Positions 19,106-26,944 of a stretch of 64,000 nucleotides of DNA are shown piece after piece. The DNA is taken from NCBI RefSeq assembly GCF_006539165.1, contig NZ_BJMM01000031.1:1-64000 (forward strand), in the 5' to 3' direction. Positions within the stretch are counted from its first letter, which is position 1, and each line of letters opens with the position of its first letter. The position numbers and the translations under genes are program-made. The notes below the pieces were generated by a model that saw only the letters and a program-made list of their open reading frames with translations, did not search any database and was not told the DNA's origin. This DNA comes from Streptomyces cacaoi (GTDB lineage Bacteria; Actinomycetota; Actinomycetes; Streptomycetales; Streptomycetaceae).

Positions 19106-20384
19106 CCTTTTGGGTGGGCCCCGCACCCCCCTCCCGGCTGCCCACACCCCCCAACCCACCCCCCACCAACCACCCCGCGATCTCCCGCACGGCCCCGGCT
19201 CCGCCGCCCTTCTCCGTCACCGCGCGCGCCGCGGCGCGTACGGCTTCGTGTGCGTCGGCGACGGCGACGGGCCAGCCGGCGAGTGCGAAGCAGGGCAGGT
19301 CGTTGGCGTCGTTCCCGGCGTAGAGCACGCGTTCGGGCGCGATGCCGTGCTCCTCGCACCACTGCTTGAGCGCGAGGTCCTTGCGGTCGATGCCGTGCAG
19401 GACGGGCACCTGCAATTTGGCGGCGCGGGCCGCCACGACGGGGTTCTTCTCCGTGGACAGGATGAGCACCTGGAGCCCGGCCCGGCGCAGCGCGGCCACC
19501 CCGAGGCCGTCCCCCCGGTGCACGGAGACGGTCTCCCGCCCTTCGGAGTCGATGTACACCCGGTCGTCGGTCTGTGTGCCGTCGAAGTCGAGGACGACGG
19601 CGTCGATGTCGGCCCGGGTGGGCAGCGTGCCGGGCCGGTCCCCGCTGGCGTCGAGGAGCGGGGCGAGGGCGCGGGCGCGGGCGAGGTCGTGCGGGTCGTC
19701 GACTTCCAGGACGCGAGCGGGGTCGGTGCGGACCAGCGCGGTGCGGCCGAAGAACCGGTGTCCGGCTTCGCGGAAGCCCATGGCGTCCATGGCGTAGGCG
19801 GCGCCGGTCTCCAGCAGGTCCTCGGGGCGCTGCTGCCTCAGCTGCCGGACGGACCGGTCGTGGTTGACGCCGTGGGCGCCGTCCGGTGTGCCGGCTGCCG
19901 CGTCGCGCCAGACGAATCCGTGGAACGGGGCGACGGTCAGCGCCGTGTCGGCGCCGTCCTCCAGTACGGCCGCCGCGACGCGTTCCACGTCGTCGCTCGT
20001 GAGGAACGGGCTGGTGCACTGGACGAGGAGGACCGTGTGCAGGGGCAGCCGGTGGCGTTCCTCGTAGGTGTCCATGGCGTGCAGGACGGCGTCTTCGCTG
20101 CTGGCGAGGTCTCCGGCCAGCGCGGCGGGGCGCTCGACGATTTCCGCGCCGGCGGTGCGGGCCGCCTCGGCGATGGCGGAGTCGTCCGTGGAGACCACCA
20201 CGTCGGTGACGTTCCGCGCCGCGAGGCACTCCCGCGCGGCGCGTGCCACGAGCGGCACCCCGGCGACGGGCGCGAGGTTCTTGGCGGCCACGCCCTTCGA
20301 CCCGCCGCGTGCGGGGATCACCGCGAGCACACGGGGAGTTGACGAGTCCGGTGGCGTCGGCAGCGTGGACGGCCTGGGCGACAT
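19050..20384 (-). CDS. Bifunctional CMP-nonulosonate synthetase / HAD phosphatase
   Basis: A 444-aa fusion. Residues about 15-240 are a NeuA-type cytidylyltransferase (VIPARGGSKGVAAKN, then LLVQCTSPF and EVDDPHDLARA), which activates a nine-carbon acidic sugar to its CMP form. Residues about 262-415 are a KdsC-type HAD phosphatase with LDFDGTQTDD, ILSTEKN and GNDANDLPCF. A sugar-9-phosphate phosphatase step is known for Kdn and vertebrate sialic acid pathways, and the fusion suggests that route. The final 30 or so residues are a Gly/Pro/Thr tail running into a dispersed repeat. The ATG at 20384 has AGGAG 7 nt upstream. No separate NeuC epimerase is nearby. Confidence 0.9.
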   Translation of the reverse strand: MSPRPSTLPTPPDSSTPRVLAVIPARGGSKGVAAKNLAPVAGVPLVARAARECLAARNVTDVVVSTDDSAIAEAARTAGAEIVERPAALAGDLASSEDAVLHAMDTYEERHRLPLHTVLLVQCTSPFLTSDDVERVAAAVLEDGADTALTVAPFHGFVWRDAAAGTPDGAHGVNHDRSVRQLRQQRPEDLLETGAAYAMDAMGFREAGHRFFGRTALVRTDPARVLEVDDPHDLARARALAPLLDASGDRPGTLPTRADIDAVVLDFDGTQTDDRVYIDSEGRETVSVHRGDGLGVAALRRAGLQVLILSTEKNPVVAARAAKLQVPVLHGIDRKDLALKQWCEEHGIAPERVLYAGNDANDLPCFALAGWPVAVADAHEAVRAAARAVTEKGGGAGAVREIAGWLVGGGLGGVGSREGGAGPTQKGLAGPTHQGAAPTQPATP

Positions 20385-20439
20385 GCTGGCTCCTGTCTGG
20401 GACGGAACGGAACGGGCTGCCGGCCTTCCGGACGGCGGG

Positions 20440-20680
20440 GCGGGCACAGCAGCGGCGGCAGAAGCCGCAGGGAAAGCGGAAGCGGCAGAGGGGGCGGCGG
20501 CAGCAGCAGCGGAACCACAAGCCGAGGCGGAAGCAGCGGCGGAACCACAAGCGGAGGCAGCAGCAACAGCAGAAGCAGCAGCACAAACGGAGTCGGCAGC
20601 AGAAGCAGCACGAACAGCAGCCGATGCCGAAGCCGAAGCAGCAGCCGAGGCGGAAGCAGCCCCGCCCGCCCTCGGGGACG
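20440..20680. repeat. GCA/GCG-rich low-complexity intergenic array
   Basis: The 305-bp gap between the DUF6716-like gene and the NeuA-HAD gene is dominated by degenerate trinucleotide-based repeats (AGCAGC, GCGGAAGC, AACCACAAGC). Every multiple-of-three frame reads as Ala/Ser- or Gln/Lys-rich polymer. An open minus-strand frame runs through it into NeuA, but the strong ribosome site at 20384 argues that NeuA starts there. Confidence 0.75.
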
Positions 20681-20689
20681 GAGGAGCGC

Positions 20690-22399
20690 TCACAGCTCGC
20701 CCGCCCTGCGGATCAGGGGGGCGACCCGCTGCACCCCGTGCCGGTAGGCGCCGCGTGCGGCGTCGCGGACCACCCGGCGGACGACGCGCCGCCCGCCGCT
20801 CTCGGTGTTCCGTCCGGCACCGGCGAGCAGGGAGCCGTCGGGTCCGAGCCCGTAGCGGCGCAGGACGGCGGGGAGGTAGCCGGGCGCGGTGCGGACGGTG
20901 TAGTAGGGCGTGAGCGGGGGCAGGCCGGGGCCGCGGGCCTGCGCGGTGAGCCGGGCGATCCGCTCGCGGGCGGCGGCGAAGCCGTGTGCGCCGCGTACTC
21001 CTTGGGCGAGGGCCCATTTCTCGTCGGCCTCGGGCAGCAGCCCGTCGTCGAGCTGGTCCCAGGAGGCGAGGCAGCCGGAGCCGGTGAAGTAGTGGTTGCC
21101 GAGGGCTTCGCGTACGCCGAGGTCGGTGAGGACGGCGGTGGGCACGCCCCGGTGCAGGGATTCCAGTGCGGCGGTCGAGCTGACGGTCACGAGGAGGCCG
21201 CCGGTGCGCTGTGCCCGGTCGAGGATGCGGCCCATGTTGCCGTACACGAGGCGGCAGTTGGGCGGCAGTGCGCCGGGTCGGCCGCCGTCGCCGGGGAGGG
21301 TGCGCAGGAGTTTCTGGTAGGGCTCTTCCTCGATGTGGGTGGTGTGTTCGCCGGGTTTGCTGCGCAGCTTGATGAGTACCTGGCGTCCGGGGTGGCGGCG
21401 GGCGTGGGCGACGGCGCGGCGCAGCAGGTAGGCGCGGTCGGCCCGGCCGGCGGGCACGGACGGCTGGACGGCGAAGACGACGGTGAACGGCGCGTCTCCC
21501 CCGACCGCCGACCGCTCCGCCACCGCCCGGTCCGCCACCTCCCGGTCCGCCACCGACCGGTCCGCCACCGGCCGGTCCGCCACCGAGCGGTCCGCCATCG
21601 ACCGGTCCCCGCCCTCGGGCCCGTCGGGGCCGCCCGGCCCCCCGGCGCCCTCCAGCGGGTCGGCGCCGTCCGGCCCGTCCCCGGAGTCGGGGAGCGGCCC
21701 GTCCCGGGGGTCGCGCTCCGTGTCCAGGAACGGCAGGGCGCAGGTGACGACGGAGGCGCTGTCCGCGCCGACGCCTTCGTAGACGGCGCGGAAACGTTCC
21801 GCGTCGTAGGGGGAGTTGGCGAGGACGACGTCGGCGCCGTGCCGCAGCAGCAGCCCGTCGGTGAGTTTCTCGTAGACGACGCCGACGTAGCCGGTGACCA
21901 GCACCGGACGTCGGCCCGGCAGCGCCCGCTCCGGCTGTCCGTGCGTCTCCCCGTGCGCCTTCCCGCCCGTCCCGGGGCCCGGTTTCCGGCCCGGCTGTGC
22001 GGTGGCCGCGCCGACCGCGTGGCGCAGCCCGTGCAGCATGGCCTGGACGGCGCCGCCGACGCAGGCGAGGACGATCATGTCGTACGCTGCGGGGCCGGAC
22101 GCCGAGGCCGCCTGGAGGAACTCGGCCGTGGTGACCTCGCGCAACGAGTCCGCCGGGACGCCGACTTCGGCCAGCTGCCGGGGTGTCGGGGTGGCCCGGC
22201 CGCGCAGCAGGAGCCCGTCGAGGCGGGCGCCGGGTGCGAGGCGGCGCGCGGTGAGCGCGCCCCATTTCCACCGGGTGTCGGAATCGGCGAGCACGGCGAC
22301 CCGGGCCGGTCCGGCGTCCTGGAAGGCATCCTGTGGGACATCCGGTGCGGCATCCGGTGAGGCACCGTGGGCCGGAATTGCGGATTCGTGTGAGGGCAC
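20690..22399 (-). CDS. DUF6716-like putative glycosyltransferase
   Basis: A 569-aa protein of uncertain activity. It begins with a Rossmann-like strand after Pro/Ala-rich sequence (VAVLADSDTRWKWG), includes VLVTGYVGVVYEKLTDG and VVLANSPYDAERFRAVYEG, and ends with a second lobe (VLIKLRSKPGEHTTH, VTVSSTAALESLHRGVPTAV). This two-lobe pattern resembles GT-B and CMP-sugar-using enzymes of capsule loci. About residues 260-305 are a pentapeptide repeat (VADRS variants). The GTG at 22399 has a -10-like TAACGT 7 nt upstream (leaderless); a TTG at 22438 is the alternative. It is the first gene of the minus-strand arm, divergent from the GT2 gene. Confidence 0.65.
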   Translation of the reverse strand: MPSHESAIPAHGASPDAAPDVPQDAFQDAGPARVAVLADSDTRWKWGALTARRLAPGARLDGLLLRGRATPTPRQLAEVGVPADSLREVTTAEFLQAASASGPAAYDMIVLACVGGAVQAMLHGLRHAVGAATAQPGRKPGPGTGGKAHGETHGQPERALPGRRPVLVTGYVGVVYEKLTDGLLLRHGADVVLANSPYDAERFRAVYEGVGADSASVVTCALPFLDTERDPRDGPLPDSGDGPDGADPLEGAGGPGGPDGPEGGDRSMADRSVADRPVADRSVADREVADRAVAERSAVGGDAPFTVVFAVQPSVPAGRADRAYLLRRAVAHARRHPGRQVLIKLRSKPGEHTTHIEEEPYQKLLRTLPGDGGRPGALPPNCRLVYGNMGRILDRAQRTGGLLVTVSSTAALESLHRGVPTAVLTDLGVREALGNHYFTGSGCLASWDQLDDGLLPEADEKWALAQGVRGAHGFAAARERIARLTAQARGPGLPPLTPYYTVRTAPGYLPAVLRRYGLGPDGSLLAGAGRNTESGGRRVVRRVVRDAARGAYRHGVQRVAPLIRRAGEL

Positions 22400-22586
22400 G
22401 TCACCGACGTTAGGAAGGCATTCCGGAAGGCGGCCCAACGTAAAGGCAACAGACGGTTAACAGCGTGCCGACGAATGGCCAACAGGTCCGGGGCGCCGGT
22501 GCGTTCACCGTTCCGCCATGCGCCGTTCACTCCCCCGTCTGCCGCAGGTCAAGACCGGGCGGGCCGGGGCACCTAGGGTCCCTCGG

Positions 22587-23729
22587 GTGGTCAAGCTCTC
22601 CGTCATCGTGCCGTTTTTCAACGTGCAGTCCTACGCCCCGGAAACACTCCGGAGTCTCCGCGCGAACGCGCGTGGCGATTTCGAATTCATTCTCGTCGAC
22701 GATGCCTCGACCGATGAGACGCCGGAGATTCTGGAACGCGCCGAGAAGGATCTCGGGGATTCCGCGCAGGTGGTCCGCCTCCGGCACGCGCGCAACGGCG
22801 GCCTCGCCACGGCGCGCAACACCGGGCTGGAGAAGGCGCGCGGCGAGTTCGTCACCTTCCTGGACGGTGACGACTGGCTGGCCCGCGGCTACTACCCGGA
22901 GCTGGTCGCCTGTATCGAGCGGCTGGGCTGCGACTTCGTGCGGACCGACCATGTGCAGTGCACGGCCCGGGCCCGGACGCTCTCGCGGGTGCCGCACGGG
23001 CGGCGCGGGGTGGTGACCGATCCGCGCGACGCGATTCTCCCGGCGGACCGCACGACGTCCGTCGACTACGCCTACGCGTGGGCCGGCATCTACCACCGCC
23101 GGCTGCTGGACGCGGGGCTGCTGCACTTCACCGACGGGCTGCGGACCGCCGAGGACCGGCCGTGGATCTGGCGGCTGCACCGCGAGGCGCGCTCGTTCGC
23201 GGCCGTCGGGCTGCTGGGGGTCTTCTACCGGCGGGGGGTGGCGTCCTCGCTGACCCAGATCGGGGATGTGCGGCAGCTGGACTTCATCCGCGCCTTCGAC
23301 CAGGTGGTCGAGGAGACCGCTGCGGACCGGGACGCCGAGCTGCTGCTGCCGAAGGCCGTCCGCACCTACTGCGCGATCATCTCGCACCATCTGACGAGCG
23401 GCAGGTTCGAGCCGCAGGTGCTGCGGGAGCTGCGGACGCGCAGTGCGGCGGCGCTGCGCCGGCTGCCCCCGGAGCTGCTGGCGCAGGCCCTGGACGCGAT
23501 GGACACCGAGCGCGCCACCCGGCTGCGGCGGCTGCGCCGGCGCCCGGTCCCGGCAGCCCGCGGCACGGACAGGGGCACGACCACGACCACGGCCACGGGC
23601 ACGGACAGAGGCGCAGGCACCGGCACCGGCCCGCACACCGGCGGCGGGGACGACGGCGGAAGCGGCGGAGACGACGGCGGGAGCGGCGGACACGGCGCTC
23701 GGGGACGGAACGGCGAGGTGGCCGCCTGA
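22587..23729 (+). CDS. GT2-family glycosyltransferase
   Basis: A 380-aa inverting GT-A transferase. It begins with the family signature KLSVIVPFFNV and continues with LVDDASTDET (near 38), ARNTGL and FLDGDDW (near 93). About 40 C-terminal residues are Thr/Gly/Asp low complexity with a GGDDGGSGG duplication. The GTG at 22587 is preferred over 22518 because the conserved domain starts immediately and a -10-like TAGGGT (22574-22579) lies 7 nt upstream, so the mRNA may be leaderless. Its stop overlaps the next gene. It likely builds the linker or repeat backbone of the wall polymer. Confidence 0.88.
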   Translation: MVKLSVIVPFFNVQSYAPETLRSLRANARGDFEFILVDDASTDETPEILERAEKDLGDSAQVVRLRHARNGGLATARNTGLEKARGEFVTFLDGDDWLARGYYPELVACIERLGCDFVRTDHVQCTARARTLSRVPHGRRGVVTDPRDAILPADRTTSVDYAYAWAGIYHRRLLDAGLLHFTDGLRTAEDRPWIWRLHREARSFAAVGLLGVFYRRGVASSLTQIGDVRQLDFIRAFDQVVEETAADRDAELLLPKAVRTYCAIISHHLTSGRFEPQVLRELRTRSAAALRRLPPELLAQALDAMDTERATRLRRLRRRPVPAARGTDRGTTTTTATGTDRGAGTGTGPHTGGGDDGGSGGDDGGSGGHGARGRNGEVAA

Positions 23730-25138
23730 TGCGCACCCAGATCTTCTTCGCGTCCACGCTGTACGGCGCGGCCACGCTGGCCGCCGCCCTGGACGCCGAC
23801 CGGTTCGCTCCGGCGGAGCGCAGGCTGCTGCTGGTCAGCAACAACGCGGCGAACCCGGAGACGTCGCCGTCGCTGGACGCGATGCCCGGTTTCGCGCGGC
23901 TGCGCACCCGGTTCGACGGGGTGCTGTCCTGGAACGAGACGATCCGCCCCTTCCATCCGGGCGGCTGGTCGCCCCGCGCGGACGACGTGCCGTTGTGGGA
24001 GCGCCATCTGCGGCTGCTGTGGGATCTGGGGGACGGCCCGGAGGACGAGGTCGAGCTGGTCGTGGAGTCCCTCCAGGTCGACCCGGCGCTGGCGCTGGCC
24101 CGGCTGTTCCCGGACGCGCCCCTCACGGTCTACGCCGACGGTCTGATGAGCTACGGGCCGACCCGCAACAAGCTGGATCCGCTGGTCGGTTCCCGGGTGG
24201 TGCGGCTGCTGCACCTCGATCTGGTGCCCGGGCTGACGCCGCTGCTGCTGTCGGAGTTCGGCGTCCCGCCGGAGGTGGTGCCCGACGAGGCGTTCCTGGC
24301 CGTGCTGTCCGAACTGGCCGAGGACGTGCCCGCGTCGGTGGCGGCGGCGCCCCGCGGCGGTGCGCTGCTGCTGGGCCAGTACCTGTCCGCGCTGGGCATC
24401 CTCGACACCGAGGAGGAGGAGCGTCTGCATCTGCGGATGCTGCGCGGTGCGGCGGCGCGCGGCCACCGCGAGATCGTCTTCAAGCCGCATCCGGTGGCCC
24501 CGGCCCGTTTCTCGCGTGCGCTGGAGAAGGAGGCCGGGGAGTTGGGGGTGGAGCTGACGGTGCTGGCCGCGCCCGTCCTGGCCGAGGTGCTGTACGAGCG
24601 GATGCGGCCCGCGCTGGTCGTCGGCTGCTTCTCCACGGCGCTGCTGACGGCGTCCGCGCTGTACGGGCTGCCGGTCGCCCGCACGGGGACGGAGCTGCTG
24701 CTGGAGCGGGTCACGCCGTACGAGAACAGCAACCGCATCCCGGTGACGCTGGTCGACGCCGCCCTGCCCGATCTCGGCGCCCCGGACGCCCCGAACGGGC
24801 CGGACGCGTCCGACGGGCGGAACGGGCGGAACGGACAGGGGGGTTCCGACTCCCCGGACGGCTTCGTCGCGCCGTCCGTGCCCGAACTGACGGCGCTGAC
24901 ACGCGCGGTGGGCTTCTGTATGCAGCCGCGCATCCATCCGGAGCTGCGCCAGGAGGCCGAGCGCTATCTGGCCGCGCATCTGACGCCGCGGACCCGCCGC
25001 TACTTCAAGCGCCGCCGGCTGACGTCCCTGGCACTGCCCGGCGCGGTGCCGCAGCAGTTCGCCTTCGTACGGCGCAGCCCGACGGTCCGCCGGGTCGCCC
25101 GCCGGGCCCGCGCCCTCAAGCGCGCCGCGCTGGGCTGA
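23729..25138 (+). CDS. Polysialyltransferase family protein
   Basis: A 469-aa protein with the marks of the bacterial alpha-2,8-polysialyltransferase family: N-terminal IFFASTLYGAATLAAAL, an acidic-Gly motif in VYADGLMSYGP (near 135), HP in FKPHPVAP (near 252) and the Ser/Ser-Thr motif in GCFSTALLTASALYG (near 300). The HP and ST residues are those needed for CMP-sialic acid binding in characterised members. A Gly/Asn/Asp insert (about 350-385) is low complexity. It is coupled to the GT2 gene (TGATG overlap). The likely role is transfer or polymerisation of CMP-activated Kdn or a related sugar. Confidence 0.85.
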   Translation: MRTQIFFASTLYGAATLAAALDADRFAPAERRLLLVSNNAANPETSPSLDAMPGFARLRTRFDGVLSWNETIRPFHPGGWSPRADDVPLWERHLRLLWDLGDGPEDEVELVVESLQVDPALALARLFPDAPLTVYADGLMSYGPTRNKLDPLVGSRVVRLLHLDLVPGLTPLLLSEFGVPPEVVPDEAFLAVLSELAEDVPASVAAAPRGGALLLGQYLSALGILDTEEEERLHLRMLRGAAARGHREIVFKPHPVAPARFSRALEKEAGELGVELTVLAAPVLAEVLYERMRPALVVGCFSTALLTASALYGLPVARTGTELLLERVTPYENSNRIPVTLVDAALPDLGAPDAPNGPDASDGRNGRNGQGGSDSPDGFVAPSVPELTALTRAVGFCMQPRIHPELRQEAERYLAAHLTPRTRRYFKRRRLTSLALPGAVPQQFAFVRRSPTVRRVARRARALKRAALG

Positions 25139-25152
25139 GCCCGCGCCGCACC

Positions 25153-25192
25153 GGCCGTCGGTGTGTGCCGTGCACGGCACACGGCGACGGCC
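25153..25192. terminator. Long bidirectional hairpin between convergent genes
   Basis: A near-perfect 20-bp inverted repeat centred at 25172/25173, with one mismatch and one G-T pair. It lies between the polysialyltransferase-like gene and the convergent dehydrogenase gene. Confidence 0.7.
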
Positions 25193-25237
25193 TGCCGGGG
25201 CACGGCGTACGCACGGCGCGCCCCGGCGATCCGCCGG

Positions 25238-26086
25238 TCAGGAGCGGCGGTTGATGACGCTCCAGTCGTCCTCGCCGAGGCCCTGCTTCTCGGCTTCGCC
25301 GAGGGCTTCGCGTGCCGCGTCGGTCAGCGGGTGCGGTGCCCCGTCGGCCATGGCGGAGGCGTAGGTGAGGTCCTTGTGGGCCCAGGCGACGGAGAAGTTG
25401 GGGCTCTGCGGGGGTGTGCGGTAGCACTGCCAGGCCATCTCGGTGACGGCGCCGCCCGGCCGGTCCACCAGCGCGGCCCCGACCTGCTCGGGGTCGAGCC
25501 CGGCCGCGGTGGCCATCCGCATGGCCTCGCCGAAGCCCGCGAGGTGGACGGCCTGGAGGCTGTTGAGCACCAGCTTGAAGCGGGTGCCGGCGCCGGCGGG
25601 TCCGAAGTGGCGTACCAGCCGGGACACGGCGTCCAGCACCGGGGCGAGCTGTTCCAGGCCGGCCGCGTCGCCGCCCGCGAGCAGCACCAGTTCGCCGGTG
25701 TAGGCGGCGGGGCTGCCGCCGGTCACGGGCATGTCGTAGAAGGGGAAGCCGCGTGAGGCGCACAGCCCGGCGAGTTCCTCGACCCATTCCGCGGACAGTG
25801 TGGCGGAGGTGATCAGCGTCGCGCCGGTGCGGGCGCCGGCGAGGATGCCGTCCTCGGCGGTCCACACGTGGCGCGAGGAGGCGTCGTCGGCCGTCACCTC
25901 GAAGACGACATCGGCGGCTGCGGCGGCCTGTGCGGGGGTGGCTGCGGCGGCCGCGCCTTCCCGCACGAGGTCGTCGGCGCGGGAGGCCGTCCGGTTCCAC
26001 ACCACCAGTTCGTGCCCGGCCCTCAACAGGCTCTGGGCCATGCCCCGGCCGATGATCCCGAGTCCCACCACGGCGACCTTCGCCAT
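25238..26086 (-). CDS. NAD(P)-dependent beta-hydroxyacid dehydrogenase family protein
   Basis: A 282-aa oxidoreductase of the 3-hydroxyisobutyrate / 6-phosphogluconate dehydrogenase superfamily. The Rossmann motif VVGLGIIGRGMA is at the N-terminus. The substrate motif is DMPVTGGSPAAYTGEL near 120, and the catalytic Lys region is AGTRFKLVLNSLQ near 170. GGAAGGAG lies upstream of ATG 26086. Substrate unknown; tartronate semialdehyde, glyoxylate or imine substrates are all possible in this family. Convergent with the nonulosonate plus-strand arm; no functional link is evident. Confidence 0.88.
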   Translation of the reverse strand: MAKVAVVGLGIIGRGMAQSLLRAGHELVVWNRTASRADDLVREGAAAAATPAQAAAAADVVFEVTADDASSRHVWTAEDGILAGARTGATLITSATLSAEWVEELAGLCASRGFPFYDMPVTGGSPAAYTGELVLLAGGDAAGLEQLAPVLDAVSRLVRHFGPAGAGTRFKLVLNSLQAVHLAGFGEAMRMATAAGLDPEQVGAALVDRPGGAVTEMAWQCYRTPPQSPNFSVAWAHKDLTYASAMADGAPHPLTDAAREALGEAEKQGLGEDDWSVINRRS

Positions 26087-26169
26087 CTGCTCGCTCCTTC
26101 CGTACGTCCGGCACCAGGTGGCCGGACCGCCCTGCGGCGGCCCCGCCCGTACCCGTCGCGCGCCGGGCG

Positions 26170-26874
26170 TCAGGAGCCGTCCGCGAGCACCGTCTGCCGC
26201 AGTCCGGCGACGAGCACGGTCAGCCCCTCCTCGAAGCGGGTGTCCCAGTCGGCGAAGAGGTCGGCGCCGATCTGCGCGGCGAGCGGGTACGCCGCCATCC
26301 TCTCGGCACGCTCGGCGAGATCGAAACCGGGGGTCTGCTCTCCGGGCATCGGGTGGACGCCCTGTTCCTCGACGACGAAGCCGACGGTGTAGCTGTAGCC
26401 GACGAAGAAGGCCCGTGCCGCGGCCGACGGTGCGAACCCGGCGTCCACCATCCTGCGCAGATACCGCTCCTGGCCCTCGCCGTGCCGGGTGTTGGTCAGC
26501 CGGGTACCGCTGTAGACCTTGGCGCCGTCGCGGTAGCGCAGCAGGGTCCGGCGCAGTGCCCGCAGGTGTGTGGTGAGGCCCTCTTCCCAGCCGGCGTCCT
26601 CGGGCCAGTCGGGGGTGTCGTCGTACAGCTCGGCCGTCATCCGGGTGGCCATCTCGTCCAGCAGGGCCTGCTTGTTGGCGAAGTGCCAGTACAGGGCGGG
26701 GGCCTGGACGTTCAGTTCGGTGGCGATCCGGCGCAGCGTGAGCCCTTCGAGTCCGGTCTCGTTCAGCAGCCGCAGCCCGGCGGCGGCGACCTGTTCCCGG
26801 TCGAGCCGGGCCGCCGTCCGGTTCTGCTTCGGTGCGGGCCGCTTGCGCTGCTGGGTCTTCTTCTCCGGGGACAC
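26170..26874 (-). CDS. TetR-family regulator (TetR_C type)
   Basis: A 234-aa repressor with a basic N-terminal extension, a TetR helix-turn-helix at about 25-75 (LTLRRIATELNVQAPALYWHF) and a ligand domain like that of the classical tetracycline repressors. It is divergent from an FAD monooxygenase. Two matching palindromes, TTAACnnnGTTAA, lie between the genes and are the likely operators. GTG 26874 has a -10-like TAAGCT (26882-26887) 7 nt upstream, overlapping the first operator, so it is probably autoregulated and leaderless. Confidence 0.92.
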   Translation of the reverse strand: MSPEKKTQQRKRPAPKQNRTAARLDREQVAAAGLRLLNETGLEGLTLRRIATELNVQAPALYWHFANKQALLDEMATRMTAELYDDTPDWPEDAGWEEGLTTHLRALRRTLLRYRDGAKVYSGTRLTNTRHGEGQERYLRRMVDAGFAPSAAARAFFVGYSYTVGFVVEEQGVHPMPGEQTPGFDLAERAERMAAYPLAAQIGADLFADWDTRFEEGLTVLVAGLRQTVLADGS

Positions 26875-26882
26875 GCTTGACA

Positions 26883-26935
26883 GCTTAACGCCGTTAAGCG
26901 CACGCTGACGACACGGAGGGATTTAACAACGTTAA
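26883..26935. promoter_or_regulatory. Paired TetR operators
   Basis: Two palindromes of the form TTAACnnnGTTAA at 26885-26897 (extended to 17 bp, 26883-26899) and 26923-26935, 38 bp apart centre to centre. The first overlaps the TetR -10; the second abuts the ribosome site AAGGAG of the monooxygenase. A consensus -35 TTGACA on the plus strand (26877-26882) is near the first operator. Confidence 0.8.
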
Positions 26936-26944
26936 GGAGATGCC

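Noticed and set aside
19050..22271. 1073-residue fusion joining NeuA-HAD with upstream sequence
   Set aside because: The upstream part is out of frame over the DUF6716-like gene and is Arg/Pro-rich; AGGAG before ATG 20384 marks the real start.
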